A DNA stretch of 64,000 nt from JAKAGZ01 sp964412105. GTDB taxonomy: Bacteria; Bacteroidota; Ignavibacteria; Ignavibacteriales; Ignavibacteriaceae. Shown here piece after piece: positions 46,964-55,358 of the stretch; position 1 is the stretch's first letter, and every line of letters begins with the position of its first letter. The DNA is taken from positions 50,281-114,280 of the forward strand of contig CAYPNM010000005.1 of NCBI GenBank assembly GCA_964412105.1, read 5' to 3'. The translations under genes were made by a program, and so were the position numbers. The notes under the pieces are model-generated. The model was given only the letters and a program-made list of their open reading frames with translations, had not been told where the DNA came from and made no database searches.

Positions 46964-49735
46964 ATGAATAACAACGATAAAAAAGAGAAGAAGATAATAA
47001 TTCGTGGAGCGAGAGAACATAATTTAAAAAATCTCACTTTCGAAATTCCAAGGAACAAACTGGTTGTTGTAACCGGTGTTAGCGGAAGCGGAAAATCCTC
47101 CCTTGTCTTTGATACTATTTATGCGGAAGGGCAGCGGAGATATGTAGAAAGCCTTTCTGCTTATGCTCGTCAGTTCCTTGAAAGAATGAATAAGCCTGAT
47201 GTAGATTATATTCAAGGAATTAGTCCGGCGGTTGCTATTGAACAAAAGACTGGGTCAAGAAATTCACGTTCAACTGTTGGAACAAGCACAGAAATTTATG
47301 ATTACTTAAGACTGCTTTTTGCAAGGGTAGGGAAAACAATTTGTTTTGAATGTGGAAAGGAAGTTAAAAAAGATACTACGGCAACGGTTACTGAATGGAT
47401 AGAGTCACAGGAGGAAGGATCAAAATTTTATTTGACCTTTCCATTACACGATCACGAAGGCAAAAAGGTTAAAGAAGAAATTGATCTGATCAAAAAAAGA
47501 GGATTCTTCAGAATATATATTAATGGAAAGGTACTTGATCTTAATGGAGAAGTCGATCTTCCTAAAAAAAAGAAAGGTGTTCGTGTTATAATTGAAAGAT
47601 TTAAAGTTGCGAGAGGCAAAGTAAGAGAAAAATTATCCGATTCAATCGAAGTAACTTTCAAAGAAGGTGAAAACAGACTTGTTTTAATAAATGCAGATAC
47701 CTGTCATGAAAAAGAATTTAATAAATTTTATGAATGCTGTGGGATAAGATACGAAGAACCGGAACCTAGATTTTTCTCTTTTAATAATCCGTTTGGTGCT
47801 TGCCCCGTTTGCCAGGGATTTAGCAAAACTATCGGGATTGATATGAACCTTGTTATACCAAATCCTGAACTAAGCATTTCTGAAGGAGCAATTGCCCCGT
47901 TCCGTTCGGCTAAATACAGCATTCATCTGCGCGATCTTGTACAAAATGCGAAGAGCTATAATATTCCCTTAAATATTCCATATAAAGATCTAAGCGCTGA
48001 ACAAAGTCAGCTTATTAGAAAAGGCTTCGGTGATTATATCGGGATTGATCGTTTCTTTGAAAAACTTGAAAGTAAAACTTATAAGATGCATGTAAGAGTT
48101 CTACTTAGCAGGTATAGAGGTTATACTCTTTGTGGAGCCTGTAAAGGCTCCAGGCTTAGAAGAGAGGCTTTACAGGTTAAGATAAATCAAAAATCAATTT
48201 TTGATGTAGTAAAACTTCCGATTGAACATTCTTTGCAATTTTTTACAGAGCTCAACCTATCAGAATTCGATATGAAGGTCGGCGAAAGGATTTTAAAGGA
48301 AATTATAAAACGCTTGACTTTCTTGAATAATGTTGGAATTGGTTATCTAACTCTCGATAGGTTAAGTAGCACACTTTCAGGCGGAGAAACTCAGAGGATA
48401 AATTTGGCTACATCACTTGGCTCTTCGCTGGTAGGGACTCTATATGTTCTGGATGAACCAAGTATTGGGCTTCATCCAAGGGATAATGAGAGACTTATAA
48501 AATTATTAAAAAGTTTGCGAGATATTGGTAACTCGGTTCTGGTAGTAGAACACGAGCCTGAGATGATGAAAGAAGCTGATATTATAATTGATATGGGGCC
48601 CAAAGCAGGCAATGATGGCGGTCAGATTATCGCAATGGGAAGTTATAAAGATCTGTTAAATAATAAGGACTCAATCACAGGGAAATATCTGTCGGGTAAA
48701 ATGAAAATTCCTGTACCTCAGAAAAGGAATAGCAAAATAGAAAAGGAAATTCATATAATTGGAGCATCTGAAAATAACCTCAAAAATATTAATGTTAAAA
48801 TTCCTCTAAATAAATTTGTGGTAGTAACAGGAGTAAGTGGTTCTGGCAAAAGCACTTTAATTTATGATGTGCTTTATTCAGGGATAGCTAAAAACCTTGG
48901 GATGACAGTCTCTGAGATCGGAGCTTTTATGGAAATTAAGGGGGCTGAATATATTGATGAGGTTGAAATTGTGGATCAATCCCCGATTGGTAAGACGCCA
49001 AGATCAAATCCTATTAGCTATATTAAGGCATTTGAACTAATCAGAGAGTTATTTGCTTCAACTCATCAGGCAAGAGCGCGTGGATATAAACCCGGCTATT
49101 TTTCTTTCAACGTTCCGGGCGGCAGATGTGAAACCTGTCAGGGTGATGGATTTATAAAGGTTGAAATGCAATTCCTAGCCGATCTTTACCTCACCTGTGA
49201 AGATTGCGGCGGAACACGCTTCAAGAAAGAAATTAGGGAAATTACATATCATGGAAAAAATCTGGTTGATGTGCTTAATATGACCGTTGATGAAGCCGTT
49301 AAATTTTTTGAAAATGAGGATAAAATTGTAAAATTTATCCAGGTACTTTCTGATGTCGGATTGGGATATATTAAACTTGGTCAGCCTTCTAATACATTAT
49401 CGGGTGGGGAAGCACAAAGGATAAAACTTGCTTCGAATCTTACCAGGCAAAAAGAAAGGAAGCATACACTATTTATTTTTGATGAGCCGACTACTGGTCT
49501 TCATTTTGATGACATTTCAAAATTGCTAAAATGTTTTAATTTGCTAATCGAAAGGAACAATTCAGTCGTTATTATTGAACATAATCTTGATATTATAAAA
49601 TGTGCCGATTACGTGATAGATCTTGGACCGGATGCTGGCGAAAAGGGTGGAGAGGTAATATCCGTGGGCACTCCGGAGAAAATTGCTGCTGATCCAAATT
49701 CCTGGACGGGAAAATATCTTAAATATTATTTATAA
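46964..49735 (+). CDS. uvrA: excinuclease ABC subunit A
   Basis: 923 residues. Damage-recognition ATPase of nucleotide excision repair. Two ABC halves are visible: Walker A1 GVSGSGKSSLVFDTIYAEGQ near 35 with signature LSGGETQRINLA, and Walker A2 GVSGSGKSTLIYD near 625 with LSGGEAQRIKLA. Three CxxC zinc sites appear: CPVCQ (ACPVCQGF), CGACK and the CETCQ/CEDCG pair. DEPSIGLHP and DEPTTGLHFDD are the Walker B/D-loop regions. It is complete and probably transcribed alone; uvrB is not nearby. Confidence 0.98.
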   Translation: MNNNDKKEKKIIIRGAREHNLKNLTFEIPRNKLVVVTGVSGSGKSSLVFDTIYAEGQRRYVESLSAYARQFLERMNKPDVDYIQGISPAVAIEQKTGSRNSRSTVGTSTEIYDYLRLLFARVGKTICFECGKEVKKDTTATVTEWIESQEEGSKFYLTFPLHDHEGKKVKEEIDLIKKRGFFRIYINGKVLDLNGEVDLPKKKKGVRVIIERFKVARGKVREKLSDSIEVTFKEGENRLVLINADTCHEKEFNKFYECCGIRYEEPEPRFFSFNNPFGACPVCQGFSKTIGIDMNLVIPNPELSISEGAIAPFRSAKYSIHLRDLVQNAKSYNIPLNIPYKDLSAEQSQLIRKGFGDYIGIDRFFEKLESKTYKMHVRVLLSRYRGYTLCGACKGSRLRREALQVKINQKSIFDVVKLPIEHSLQFFTELNLSEFDMKVGERILKEIIKRLTFLNNVGIGYLTLDRLSSTLSGGETQRINLATSLGSSLVGTLYVLDEPSIGLHPRDNERLIKLLKSLRDIGNSVLVVEHEPEMMKEADIIIDMGPKAGNDGGQIIAMGSYKDLLNNKDSITGKYLSGKMKIPVPQKRNSKIEKEIHIIGASENNLKNINVKIPLNKFVVVTGVSGSGKSTLIYDVLYSGIAKNLGMTVSEIGAFMEIKGAEYIDEVEIVDQSPIGKTPRSNPISYIKAFELIRELFASTHQARARGYKPGYFSFNVPGGRCETCQGDGFIKVEMQFLADLYLTCEDCGGTRFKKEIREITYHGKNLVDVLNMTVDEAVKFFENEDKIVKFIQVLSDVGLGYIKLGQPSNTLSGGEAQRIKLASNLTRQKERKHTLFIFDEPTTGLHFDDISKLLKCFNLLIERNNSVVIIEHNLDIIKCADYVIDLGPDAGEKGGEVISVGTPEKIAADPNSWTGKYLKYYL

Positions 49736-49803
49736 ATATATTAAGCTATCTAAAATTCTATTGTGAATTTTTCATATTTTTAGTTATCACAAAATTGATT
49801 TTA

Positions 49804-50127
49804 ATGAAAGCCTGGTTGATCTTATTCATTGCGGGAATATTCGAAACCGCTTGGGCAATAGGAATGAAATATTCGGAAGGATTTACAAAATTCTGGCCTG
49901 CAGTTTTTACAATCGTTTGTATTCTGATAAGTATGGGACTGCTTGCAATTGCACTTAAATGGATTCCTGTTGGTACAGCTTATGCCGTATGGACGGGAAT
50001 CGGTGCAGTAGGAACAGCAATATTAGGTATTGTACTCTTCGATGAATCAAAGGATTTAATACGGCTGTTTTTTATGTTTTTAATTATTGTCGGGCTGGTT
50101 GGACTAAAAGTTTTCACGACCAATTAA
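49804..50127 (+). CDS. small multidrug resistance-family exporter, SugE/Gdx-like
   Basis: 107 residues, four helices, full length for the family. The essential glutamate is E13 in AGIFETAWAIGMKYSEGFTKFW. The GMKYSEGFT pattern and WTGIGAVGTAILGI match the SugE/Gdx branch, whose characterised members export guanidinium, rather than the QacE-type drug exporters. No guanidine riboswitch is recognisable upstream. The start is ATG at 49804; a TTG at 49795 is less typical. Its stop overlaps the open frame of tag. Confidence 0.88.
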   Translation: MKAWLILFIAGIFETAWAIGMKYSEGFTKFWPAVFTIVCILISMGLLAIALKWIPVGTAYAVWTGIGAVGTAILGIVLFDESKDLIRLFFMFLIIVGLVGLKVFTTN

Positions 50128-50149
50128 AACGGATCCAATTATAAAAACT

Positions 50150-50716
50150 ATTACAAAAAAGCGCTGTGGATGGCTAACTAAGGACCCCATCTATATAAAA
50201 TATCACGATGAAGAGTGGGGGCTTCCATGTCATAATGATAGAAAATTATTTGAAATGTTAATACTGGAAGGATTTCAAGCAGGATTGAGTTGGATCACTA
50301 TTTTAAGAAAAAGAAAAAATTTCAAGAAAGCTTTTGATAATTTTGATCCTAAGAAAATTGCGAAATACGATTCTGCGAAAATTAATCAGTTGATGAAGGA
50401 TGAAGGAATAATCAGGAATCGGCTTAAAATTAATGCTGCAAAAATAAATGCAAAATGCTTCTTAGGTGTGAGGAAGGAATTTGGTAGTTTTGATAAGTAC
50501 ATCTGGCAGTTTACAAAAGGGAAGCCATTGAAAAATAACTATAGAAGTTTAAAAGACATACCGGTGAGGACAAAAGAATCTGATATGATGAGTAAAGATC
50601 TTAAAAAACGTGGATTTAAATTTGTCGGATCGACTATTTGCTATGCTTTTATGCAGGCGACCGGTATTGTGAATGATCATATTTATGAATGCTTTAGATA
50701 TAAGGAACTAATATGA
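50150..50716 (+). CDS. tag: DNA-3-methyladenine glycosylase I with no standard start codon
   Basis: The product is clearly Tag: it excises 3-methyladenine from DNA. The frame reads KKRCGWLTKDPIYIKYHDEE at 50156, then QAGLSWITIL and VNDHIYECF at the end. The structural zinc ligands are all present (Cys in RCGW, His in YHDEEWG, His and Cys in NDHIYEC), as are the base-stacking Tyr and Trp in the YHDEEW region. The only ATG before the core is at 50255, which would remove two zinc ligands and the binding pocket. From the in-frame stop at 50105 to 50255 there is no ATG, GTG or TTG. The best-placed start is ATT at 50150, giving MTKKRCGW; ATA at 50141 or ATT at 50138 sit closer to GGAT at 50131. It may use a rare start, be coupled to the SMR stop at 50127, or carry a point mutation or base error. 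Confidence 0.78.
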   Translation: MTKKRCGWLTKDPIYIKYHDEEWGLPCHNDRKLFEMLILEGFQAGLSWITILRKRKNFKKAFDNFDPKKIAKYDSAKINQLMKDEGIIRNRLKINAAKINAKCFLGVRKEFGSFDKYIWQFTKGKPLKNNYRSLKDIPVRTKESDMMSKDLKKRGFKFVGSTICYAFMQATGIVNDHIYECFRYKELI

Positions 50717-50768
50717 TATTGTCTGTTTGTCTTATACAAATTAAATTGTTATCAAATACAGGTAATTT

Positions 50769-50984
50769 ATGATAAGTAAAGAATTGCTTGATATACTCTG
50801 TTGTCCTGAAACCAAGGCCGATCTAGTATTAGATGGAGAAACACTCGTTTCTACTGATAAAAATACAAGGCGCCGCTATAGGATCGTAGATGACATACCA
50901 ATTATGTTAATTGATGAATCCGAACAGCTTTCCCTGGAAGAGTGGAAATCAATTATGAAAAAACATGGAAAGAAAACGGATTAA
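50769..50984 (+). CDS. Trm112-family small protein (UPF0434)
   Basis: 71 residues. The N-terminus LLDILCCPETKADLVLDG and the closing DDIPIMLIDESEQL match the Trm112p/UPF0434 family (E. coli YcaR-like). Eukaryotic and archaeal Trm112 activates methyltransferases; in bacteria the role is unknown. Only one end of the possible zinc site (CCP) is visible, as is usual in the bacterial forms. It sits six bases before the membrane methyltransferase gene, a suggestive pairing. Confidence 0.88.
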   Translation: MISKELLDILCCPETKADLVLDGETLVSTDKNTRRRYRIVDDIPIMLIDESEQLSLEEWKSIMKKHGKKTD

Positions 50985-50990
50985 TTTGAC

Positions 50991-51569
50991 ATGGATCCAT
51001 TAAACATAATTGCTGGTTTAAATCTTATTGCCACATTTGGCGCTAATATAACTGGTGCCAAGAAAGGGATAAAATCTACCGTAACGGTTGCCAAAGAAAA
51101 GCCAGTAACATTTCTCCAGAAAGTTCCGTTAGTAATCTCGGTATTCTCGCTTATATTTTTTATACTGGCAATTTTTCAGGTTGGAACTTTTGTCTATAAA
51201 CCGGACTATCAGAATATTAGGATTATAGCCTTGATAGTTTACATTTTATTTTCCTGGCTTCAAATAATTTCTTTTAAGGCATTAGGTGATAATTATTCTC
51301 AGGAGGTGTTGATTTACAGACATCATAAATTAGTGACAAAAGGACCTTTTAGATTTATCAGGCATCCGCAATATATGTCACAGATTTTGATGGATCTTGG
51401 TGCTGGAATAGTGACCTTTAGTTATCTTGTAATTCCCCTGGCAATCATTCAAATACCTATACTTATAATGCGTGCAAGCTTGGAAGAAAAGTTATTGAAC
51501 AAAAATTTTAAAGGAGAATATCAAGATTATAAATCCAAAAGTGGATTTATGCTGCCATTTATTGGTTAA
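50991..51569 (+). CDS. membrane methyltransferase (isoprenylcysteine carboxyl methyltransferase-like)
   Basis: 192 residues with about five helices. The C-terminal SAM-binding signature is FRFIRHPQYMSQILMDLG, with the RHPxY box of the ICMT/PEMT superfamily, followed by EEKLLNKNFKGEYQDYK. The substrate is unknown; bacterial members may methylate lipids or small molecules. It lies directly after the Trm112-like gene and nine bases before the amidase, forming a small operon. Confidence 0.85.
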   Translation: MDPLNIIAGLNLIATFGANITGAKKGIKSTVTVAKEKPVTFLQKVPLVISVFSLIFFILAIFQVGTFVYKPDYQNIRIIALIVYILFSWLQIISFKALGDNYSQEVLIYRHHKLVTKGPFRFIRHPQYMSQILMDLGAGIVTFSYLVIPLAIIQIPILIMRASLEEKLLNKNFKGEYQDYKSKSGFMLPFIG

Positions 51570-51578
51570 GAATCTCAA

Positions 51579-53117
51579 ATGATGAAATTTAAATTTACAG
51601 TTTCATTTTTGCTACTGTTTTCTCTGCAAGTATTTGCTCAGAAATCCACACTTGAATTAATTGACGGCGCAAAAAGTTACAAAATTCCAACTTATTTAAG
51701 ATATAACACGGTTTATGTATCACTTGATGCTTTTGCCAAGGCATTATCGCTTAATACTTATTATAATTCTGTTGCACAAAAGATCGAACTTAAATTCAAA
51801 AACTATGATTTAAAATTTACTGCAGAAAATCCTTATATTGTTTTAACTTCTGATGCAGATAATACTACAAGCGTGTATCAACTTCCCACATCAACCTACT
51901 TGATTAATGGTCAAATTTTTGTTCCGGTTTTATATGCTATCAAACCGTTGCAGATTGCCTTGGGAAAAAGGATGATATTGGATAGCAATAATCATCTTGT
52001 ATTAACAAATCAGACTGAAGATTTGAATAGTAATGATAATGGTAAAGGTGGTTCATATAATATTTCTGGAATTGATATTGATGAAAGGGCTAATGGTACT
52101 TTGATCCGGGTTAAGACTGATAAATCAATACCAAGTTATTCGAGTGATTTTAAAGATAGTGTCTTGACAATATTGTTTAGGGATGTAAATGCGGATGTTG
52201 CTAATATTCCAACTAAAGGCCCTGGTGGACTGGTAAAAAGGATAAAGGTAAGAAATGTTGGCGAGGATACTGAGTTTCAATTTACATTAGGGAAAGATTA
52301 TACCACTAGTGAAGTATTGAATGCAGATAATTCCAACGATATACTGATAACTCTTCACAATAATGTATTCGAAAAGAAAAATATAAATGAAAAAAATAAA
52401 GCCAAGTGGGAATTTAATACAATTGTTATTGATCCTGGTCATGGTGGGATAGATCCCGGGACTATTGGTGTTGGAGGAATTAAGGAAAAGGATATTACGC
52501 TCGGCATAGGTCTAAAGCTTGGAAAGCTTATTGAACAGAATATGAAAGATGTAAAAGTAGTTTATACGAGAAAGACCGATGTTGCGGTTGATCTTTATGA
52601 AAGAGGTAAAATTGCTAATGAAAAAGGCGGCAACTTGTTTATTTCAATTCATTGCAACTCAACCCCGAGAAAGCCGAGCGATGTTGAAGGATATGAAATT
52701 TACCTGCTTCGGCCTGGTAGAACTGAAGAAGCTATTGAGATTGCAGAAAGAGAAAATAGTGTAATTCAGTATGAAGATAATCCTGCACGCTATCAAAAAC
52801 TCACAGATGAAAACTTTATTCTCGTCAGTATGGCGCAATCTGCTTATATGAAATATTCTGAAGAATTTTCAGATATTCTTAATAAGGTAATGAGCGCAGA
52901 ATTAAATATTGATTCAAAAGGAGTTAAACAAGCGGGCTTTTATGTACTGGTAGGTGCTTCAATGCCGAGTGTGCTTGTTGAAACAGGATTTTTATCAAAC
53001 TATCATGATGCACAAATTTTGAAAAGCCAGAAAGGTCAGGAAGCCATTGCAAAAGCTATATATCAAGCGGTCAAGAGATTCAAAGCAGAGTACGAAAAAA
53101 GCCTTAACGCAGGTTGA
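51579..53117 (+). CDS. N-acetylmuramoyl-L-alanine amidase with AMIN-type N-terminus
   Basis: 512 residues with a signal peptide (about 1-20). Residues 25-150 resemble the copper-amine-oxidase N-terminal-like domain often found on cell-wall proteins (YVSLDAFAKALS, FVPVLYAIKPLQIALG). Residues 165-260 look like an AMIN domain. The Amidase_3 catalytic domain (about 285-505) has zinc ligands in DPGHGG, KEKD and SIHCNS, and the catalytic glutamate in VETGFLSN. It cuts the amide bond between glycan and stem peptide, as in daughter-cell separation. A match to the SPOR protein at 24854, which binds the denuded glycan such enzymes make, is functionally sensible. Confidence 0.93.
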   Translation: MMKFKFTVSFLLLFSLQVFAQKSTLELIDGAKSYKIPTYLRYNTVYVSLDAFAKALSLNTYYNSVAQKIELKFKNYDLKFTAENPYIVLTSDADNTTSVYQLPTSTYLINGQIFVPVLYAIKPLQIALGKRMILDSNNHLVLTNQTEDLNSNDNGKGGSYNISGIDIDERANGTLIRVKTDKSIPSYSSDFKDSVLTILFRDVNADVANIPTKGPGGLVKRIKVRNVGEDTEFQFTLGKDYTTSEVLNADNSNDILITLHNNVFEKKNINEKNKAKWEFNTIVIDPGHGGIDPGTIGVGGIKEKDITLGIGLKLGKLIEQNMKDVKVVYTRKTDVAVDLYERGKIANEKGGNLFISIHCNSTPRKPSDVEGYEIYLLRPGRTEEAIEIAERENSVIQYEDNPARYQKLTDENFILVSMAQSAYMKYSEEFSDILNKVMSAELNIDSKGVKQAGFYVLVGASMPSVLVETGFLSNYHDAQILKSQKGQEAIAKAIYQAVKRFKAEYEKSLNAG

Positions 53118-53212
53118 GAATTCTCACCTATATAAATACCATTCCTTGCTTCCTCAAATAAATCCTCTCTTCCATATCTAGTTATATTCAGAAAAAATAT
53201 TTGTTAGATTTC

Positions 53213-53243
53213 TTGACAGGAGGAATAATATTTATTAGTTTTG
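53213..53243 (+). promoter_or_regulatory. promoter for the TetR-RND efflux operon
   Basis: TTGACA at 53213-53218, followed by TAGTTTTG at 53236-53243, an exact TAnnTTTG -7 box. The gap between TTG and TA is 20 bases. The -7 box ends inside the first inverted repeat, so a bound repressor would cover the start point. Confidence 0.5.
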
Positions 53244-53270
53244 GAAACTAATTATACTTATAAAGTTTCC
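53243..53270. promoter_or_regulatory. putative TetR operator 1
   Basis: GGAAACT (53243-53249), 14 bases, AGTTTCC (53264-53270): a perfect 7+7 inverted repeat spanning 28 bases. It overlaps the last base of the -7 box and the expected transcription start. The same arrangement recurs at 53325. A 28-base site is in the size range used by TetR-type repressors such as QacR. Confidence 0.65.
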
Positions 53271-53285
53271 ATAGTGTTAGTACAC

Positions 53286-53314
53286 AAAAATCGGCTTCAA
53301 TGACCGGTTTTTTT
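53286..53314 (+). terminator. hairpin with T run between the two operators
   Basis: AAAAATCGG (53286-53294) pairs with CCGGTTTTT (53304-53312) with one G-T wobble and a 9-base loop; the T run continues to 53314. It could end transcription from the amidase gene 170 bases upstream. If the promoter at 53213-53243 is real, it would also lie in the efflux operon's leader. Confidence 0.65.
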
Positions 53315-53324
53315 AGATATATTA

Positions 53325-53352
53325 GGAAACTCTATAAACTAAATAAGTTTCT
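53325..53352. promoter_or_regulatory. putative TetR operator 2
   Basis: GGAAACT (53325-53331), 14 bases, AGTTTCT (53346-53352): the same half-sites and spacing as operator 1 with one mismatch. It overlaps a near-match -7 box, TAAGTTTC (53344-53351), and lies 18 bases before the TetR start, so it could block a second promoter or the leader. Confidence 0.62.
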
Positions 53353-53370
53353 AAAAGAAGAGAGGAAAAA

Positions 53371-54006
53371 TTGGAAGACGTTGAATTAAAGGAGCGAATT
53401 CTGAACAAAGCCCAGGAAATATTTTTTCAGTATGGATATACTAGGGTTAAAATGGATGAAATTGCTGATGGATTAGGAATAAGCAAAAAGACGCTTTATA
53501 AATTCTTTGAAAGCAAGGAAAATCTATTAAGAGAAATAATCGAAAGGATAAAACTCAACATAAGAACAAATTGCGATATAATTTGTGACAATATCAATAT
53601 GGAATTCATCCAGAAGCTAAAAACTTTGATGAATTATATTGCAAAGAATTCCTCCTTGTTAAGAGGCCCCTTGCCGGAAGATATACAAAAAAATCATCCT
53701 GAAATTTGGCGTGATATAAATGAACACAGAAAGAAAGAATCATTAGCAAAGTTTGCAGGATTAATAAACGAAGGCGTTACGTCCGGAGATTTCAGAAAGG
53801 ATATAGACCAGCAGGTAATTGTCCTCGCATATGTTAATGCAGTATCATCATTAATTAATCCAGAACTTCTTTCGCAGCTTCCATATACTGGCAACCAGGT
53901 TTTTGAAATGCTTATAAAAATAATATTTGAAGGAATTTTAACTGATGAGGGAAGGCAAAAATATCTGTCACCTCATGCGACAACCAATAACGAATATGGA
54001 GTATAG
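53371..54006 (+). CDS. TetR-family repressor of the efflux operon
   Basis: 211 residues. The N-terminal helix-turn-helix is TRVKMDEIADGLGISKKTLY, followed by the KFFESKENLL segment typical of TetR proteins. The C-terminal ligand domain is unassigned. It probably represses its own operon (TolC, adaptor, RND pump follow within 5-40 bases) through the two inverted repeats upstream. The start is TTG at 53371 with AGAGG five bases before it. The inducer is unknown. Confidence 0.92.
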   Translation: MEDVELKERILNKAQEIFFQYGYTRVKMDEIADGLGISKKTLYKFFESKENLLREIIERIKLNIRTNCDIICDNINMEFIQKLKTLMNYIAKNSSLLRGPLPEDIQKNHPEIWRDINEHRKKESLAKFAGLINEGVTSGDFRKDIDQQVIVLAYVNAVSSLINPELLSQLPYTGNQVFEMLIKIIFEGILTDEGRQKYLSPHATTNNEYGV

Positions 54007-54011
54007 TCATA

Positions 54012-55334
54012 ATGAATCATATGAAATTTAATTTGATTGCTATTTTAATTTTCGGACTAATTTTTCAGACAAAACTACTTTCTCAGGAAACGAAAAAACT
54101 GTCTGTTAATGAAAGCATTAAAATCGGCATTGAGAATAGCAATCTGCTTCATAGCTCAAAAATGAATGTTCAATATACAGATGCAAAATGGAGTGAAGTA
54201 AATACTTTTCGCTTACCAAGTCTTTCTTTTAATGCCTCGTATACAAGATTGAGCGAAGTTGCACCATTTATTATAAACACTCCTTTTGGATCTTTTGATA
54301 TAGCCCCCTCAATTTTTAATTATTATAATCTTCAGTTAAGCCTAAAGCAACCAATCTTTACGGGCTTTAAGCTCGAAAGCAGTTCAAAAATGGCTGAATA
54401 TAATTTTCTGGCAGCTAAACAGGATTATACAAGCGAGGAAAAAAACCTGATTTATAACATTAAAAATGCCTATTGGTCATTATTTAAAGCTAACCAGATT
54501 CAAAAAGTGACTGAAGAGGTTGTTGTCGATATTCAGGCTCATTTAACAGATGTTCAGAATTTATTTGAACAGGGGCTGGCGACAAAGAATGATGTGCTTA
54601 AGGTTAAGGTTCAACTCGGAGAAGTTCAATTGAATTTGATTGATGCAAAAAATGCTGTTAAGCTGGCAAATTTATCGCTAGTAAACTTAATTGGGCTTCC
54701 AATTTTAACTAACGTGGAAACCACTGAACAACCCGATAAATCAATCGCTAAAATCGAGGATATTTCCCCACTGCTTTCTAGAGCTTATGAAAACAGATCG
54801 GAGCTAAAATCAATGAATTACAGGATCAAAGCTGGTGAAAGCGGAGTGACCGCTGCTAAGTCAGACTGGTGGCCTCAAATCTATCTTGTCGGAGATTATT
54901 ATTATTCCCGTCCCAATCAGAGGATTCAACCTTTGGTTGATCAATTCAACAAGACGTGGGATGTAGGCGTTTCGTTATCATTTAGCTTATGGAATTGGGG
55001 TGCTACTGTGGATAGAACAGATCAGGCTGAAACCCAGCTTGAGCAGGCAAAAGATGCATATAAAATTATTAGAGATGGTATAACTCTTGAGGTCACACAA
55101 AACTATCTGAATATTAAAAAATCAGAAGAAAGAATGACTGTTGCAGGACAAAATGTAACGCAGGCAGAAGAAAATTATAGAGTTACAGATGATAAATTTA
55201 AAAACGGTCTGGCTCTTAATTCAGATTTGCTGGATGCGGAGGTTGCTTTATTGCAGGCAAAAACAGATTATATTCAATCGATTGTAGATTATGAATTGGC
55301 CCAAGCAAAACTTAATAAATCAATTGGTGATTAA
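54012..55334 (+). CDS. TolC-family outer membrane efflux channel
   Basis: 440 residues with a signal peptide (about 1-25, ending KLLSQ). The rest shows the duplicated TolC repeat: long helical hairpins with alternating beta segments (for example SKMAEYNFLAAKQDYTSEEK, LLDAEVALLQAKTDYIQSIV). It forms the outer-membrane exit duct for the RND pump encoded two genes on. It follows the TetR gene by five bases. The ATG at 54012 or 54021 could be the start. Confidence 0.93.
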   Translation: MNHMKFNLIAILIFGLIFQTKLLSQETKKLSVNESIKIGIENSNLLHSSKMNVQYTDAKWSEVNTFRLPSLSFNASYTRLSEVAPFIINTPFGSFDIAPSIFNYYNLQLSLKQPIFTGFKLESSSKMAEYNFLAAKQDYTSEEKNLIYNIKNAYWSLFKANQIQKVTEEVVVDIQAHLTDVQNLFEQGLATKNDVLKVKVQLGEVQLNLIDAKNAVKLANLSLVNLIGLPILTNVETTEQPDKSIAKIEDISPLLSRAYENRSELKSMNYRIKAGESGVTAAKSDWWPQIYLVGDYYYSRPNQRIQPLVDQFNKTWDVGVSLSFSLWNWGATVDRTDQAETQLEQAKDAYKIIRDGITLEVTQNYLNIKKSEERMTVAGQNVTQAEENYRVTDDKFKNGLALNSDLLDAEVALLQAKTDYIQSIVDYELAQAKLNKSIGD

Positions 55335-55358
55335 TTAAATTTTTAGAAGGAAGTTGAA

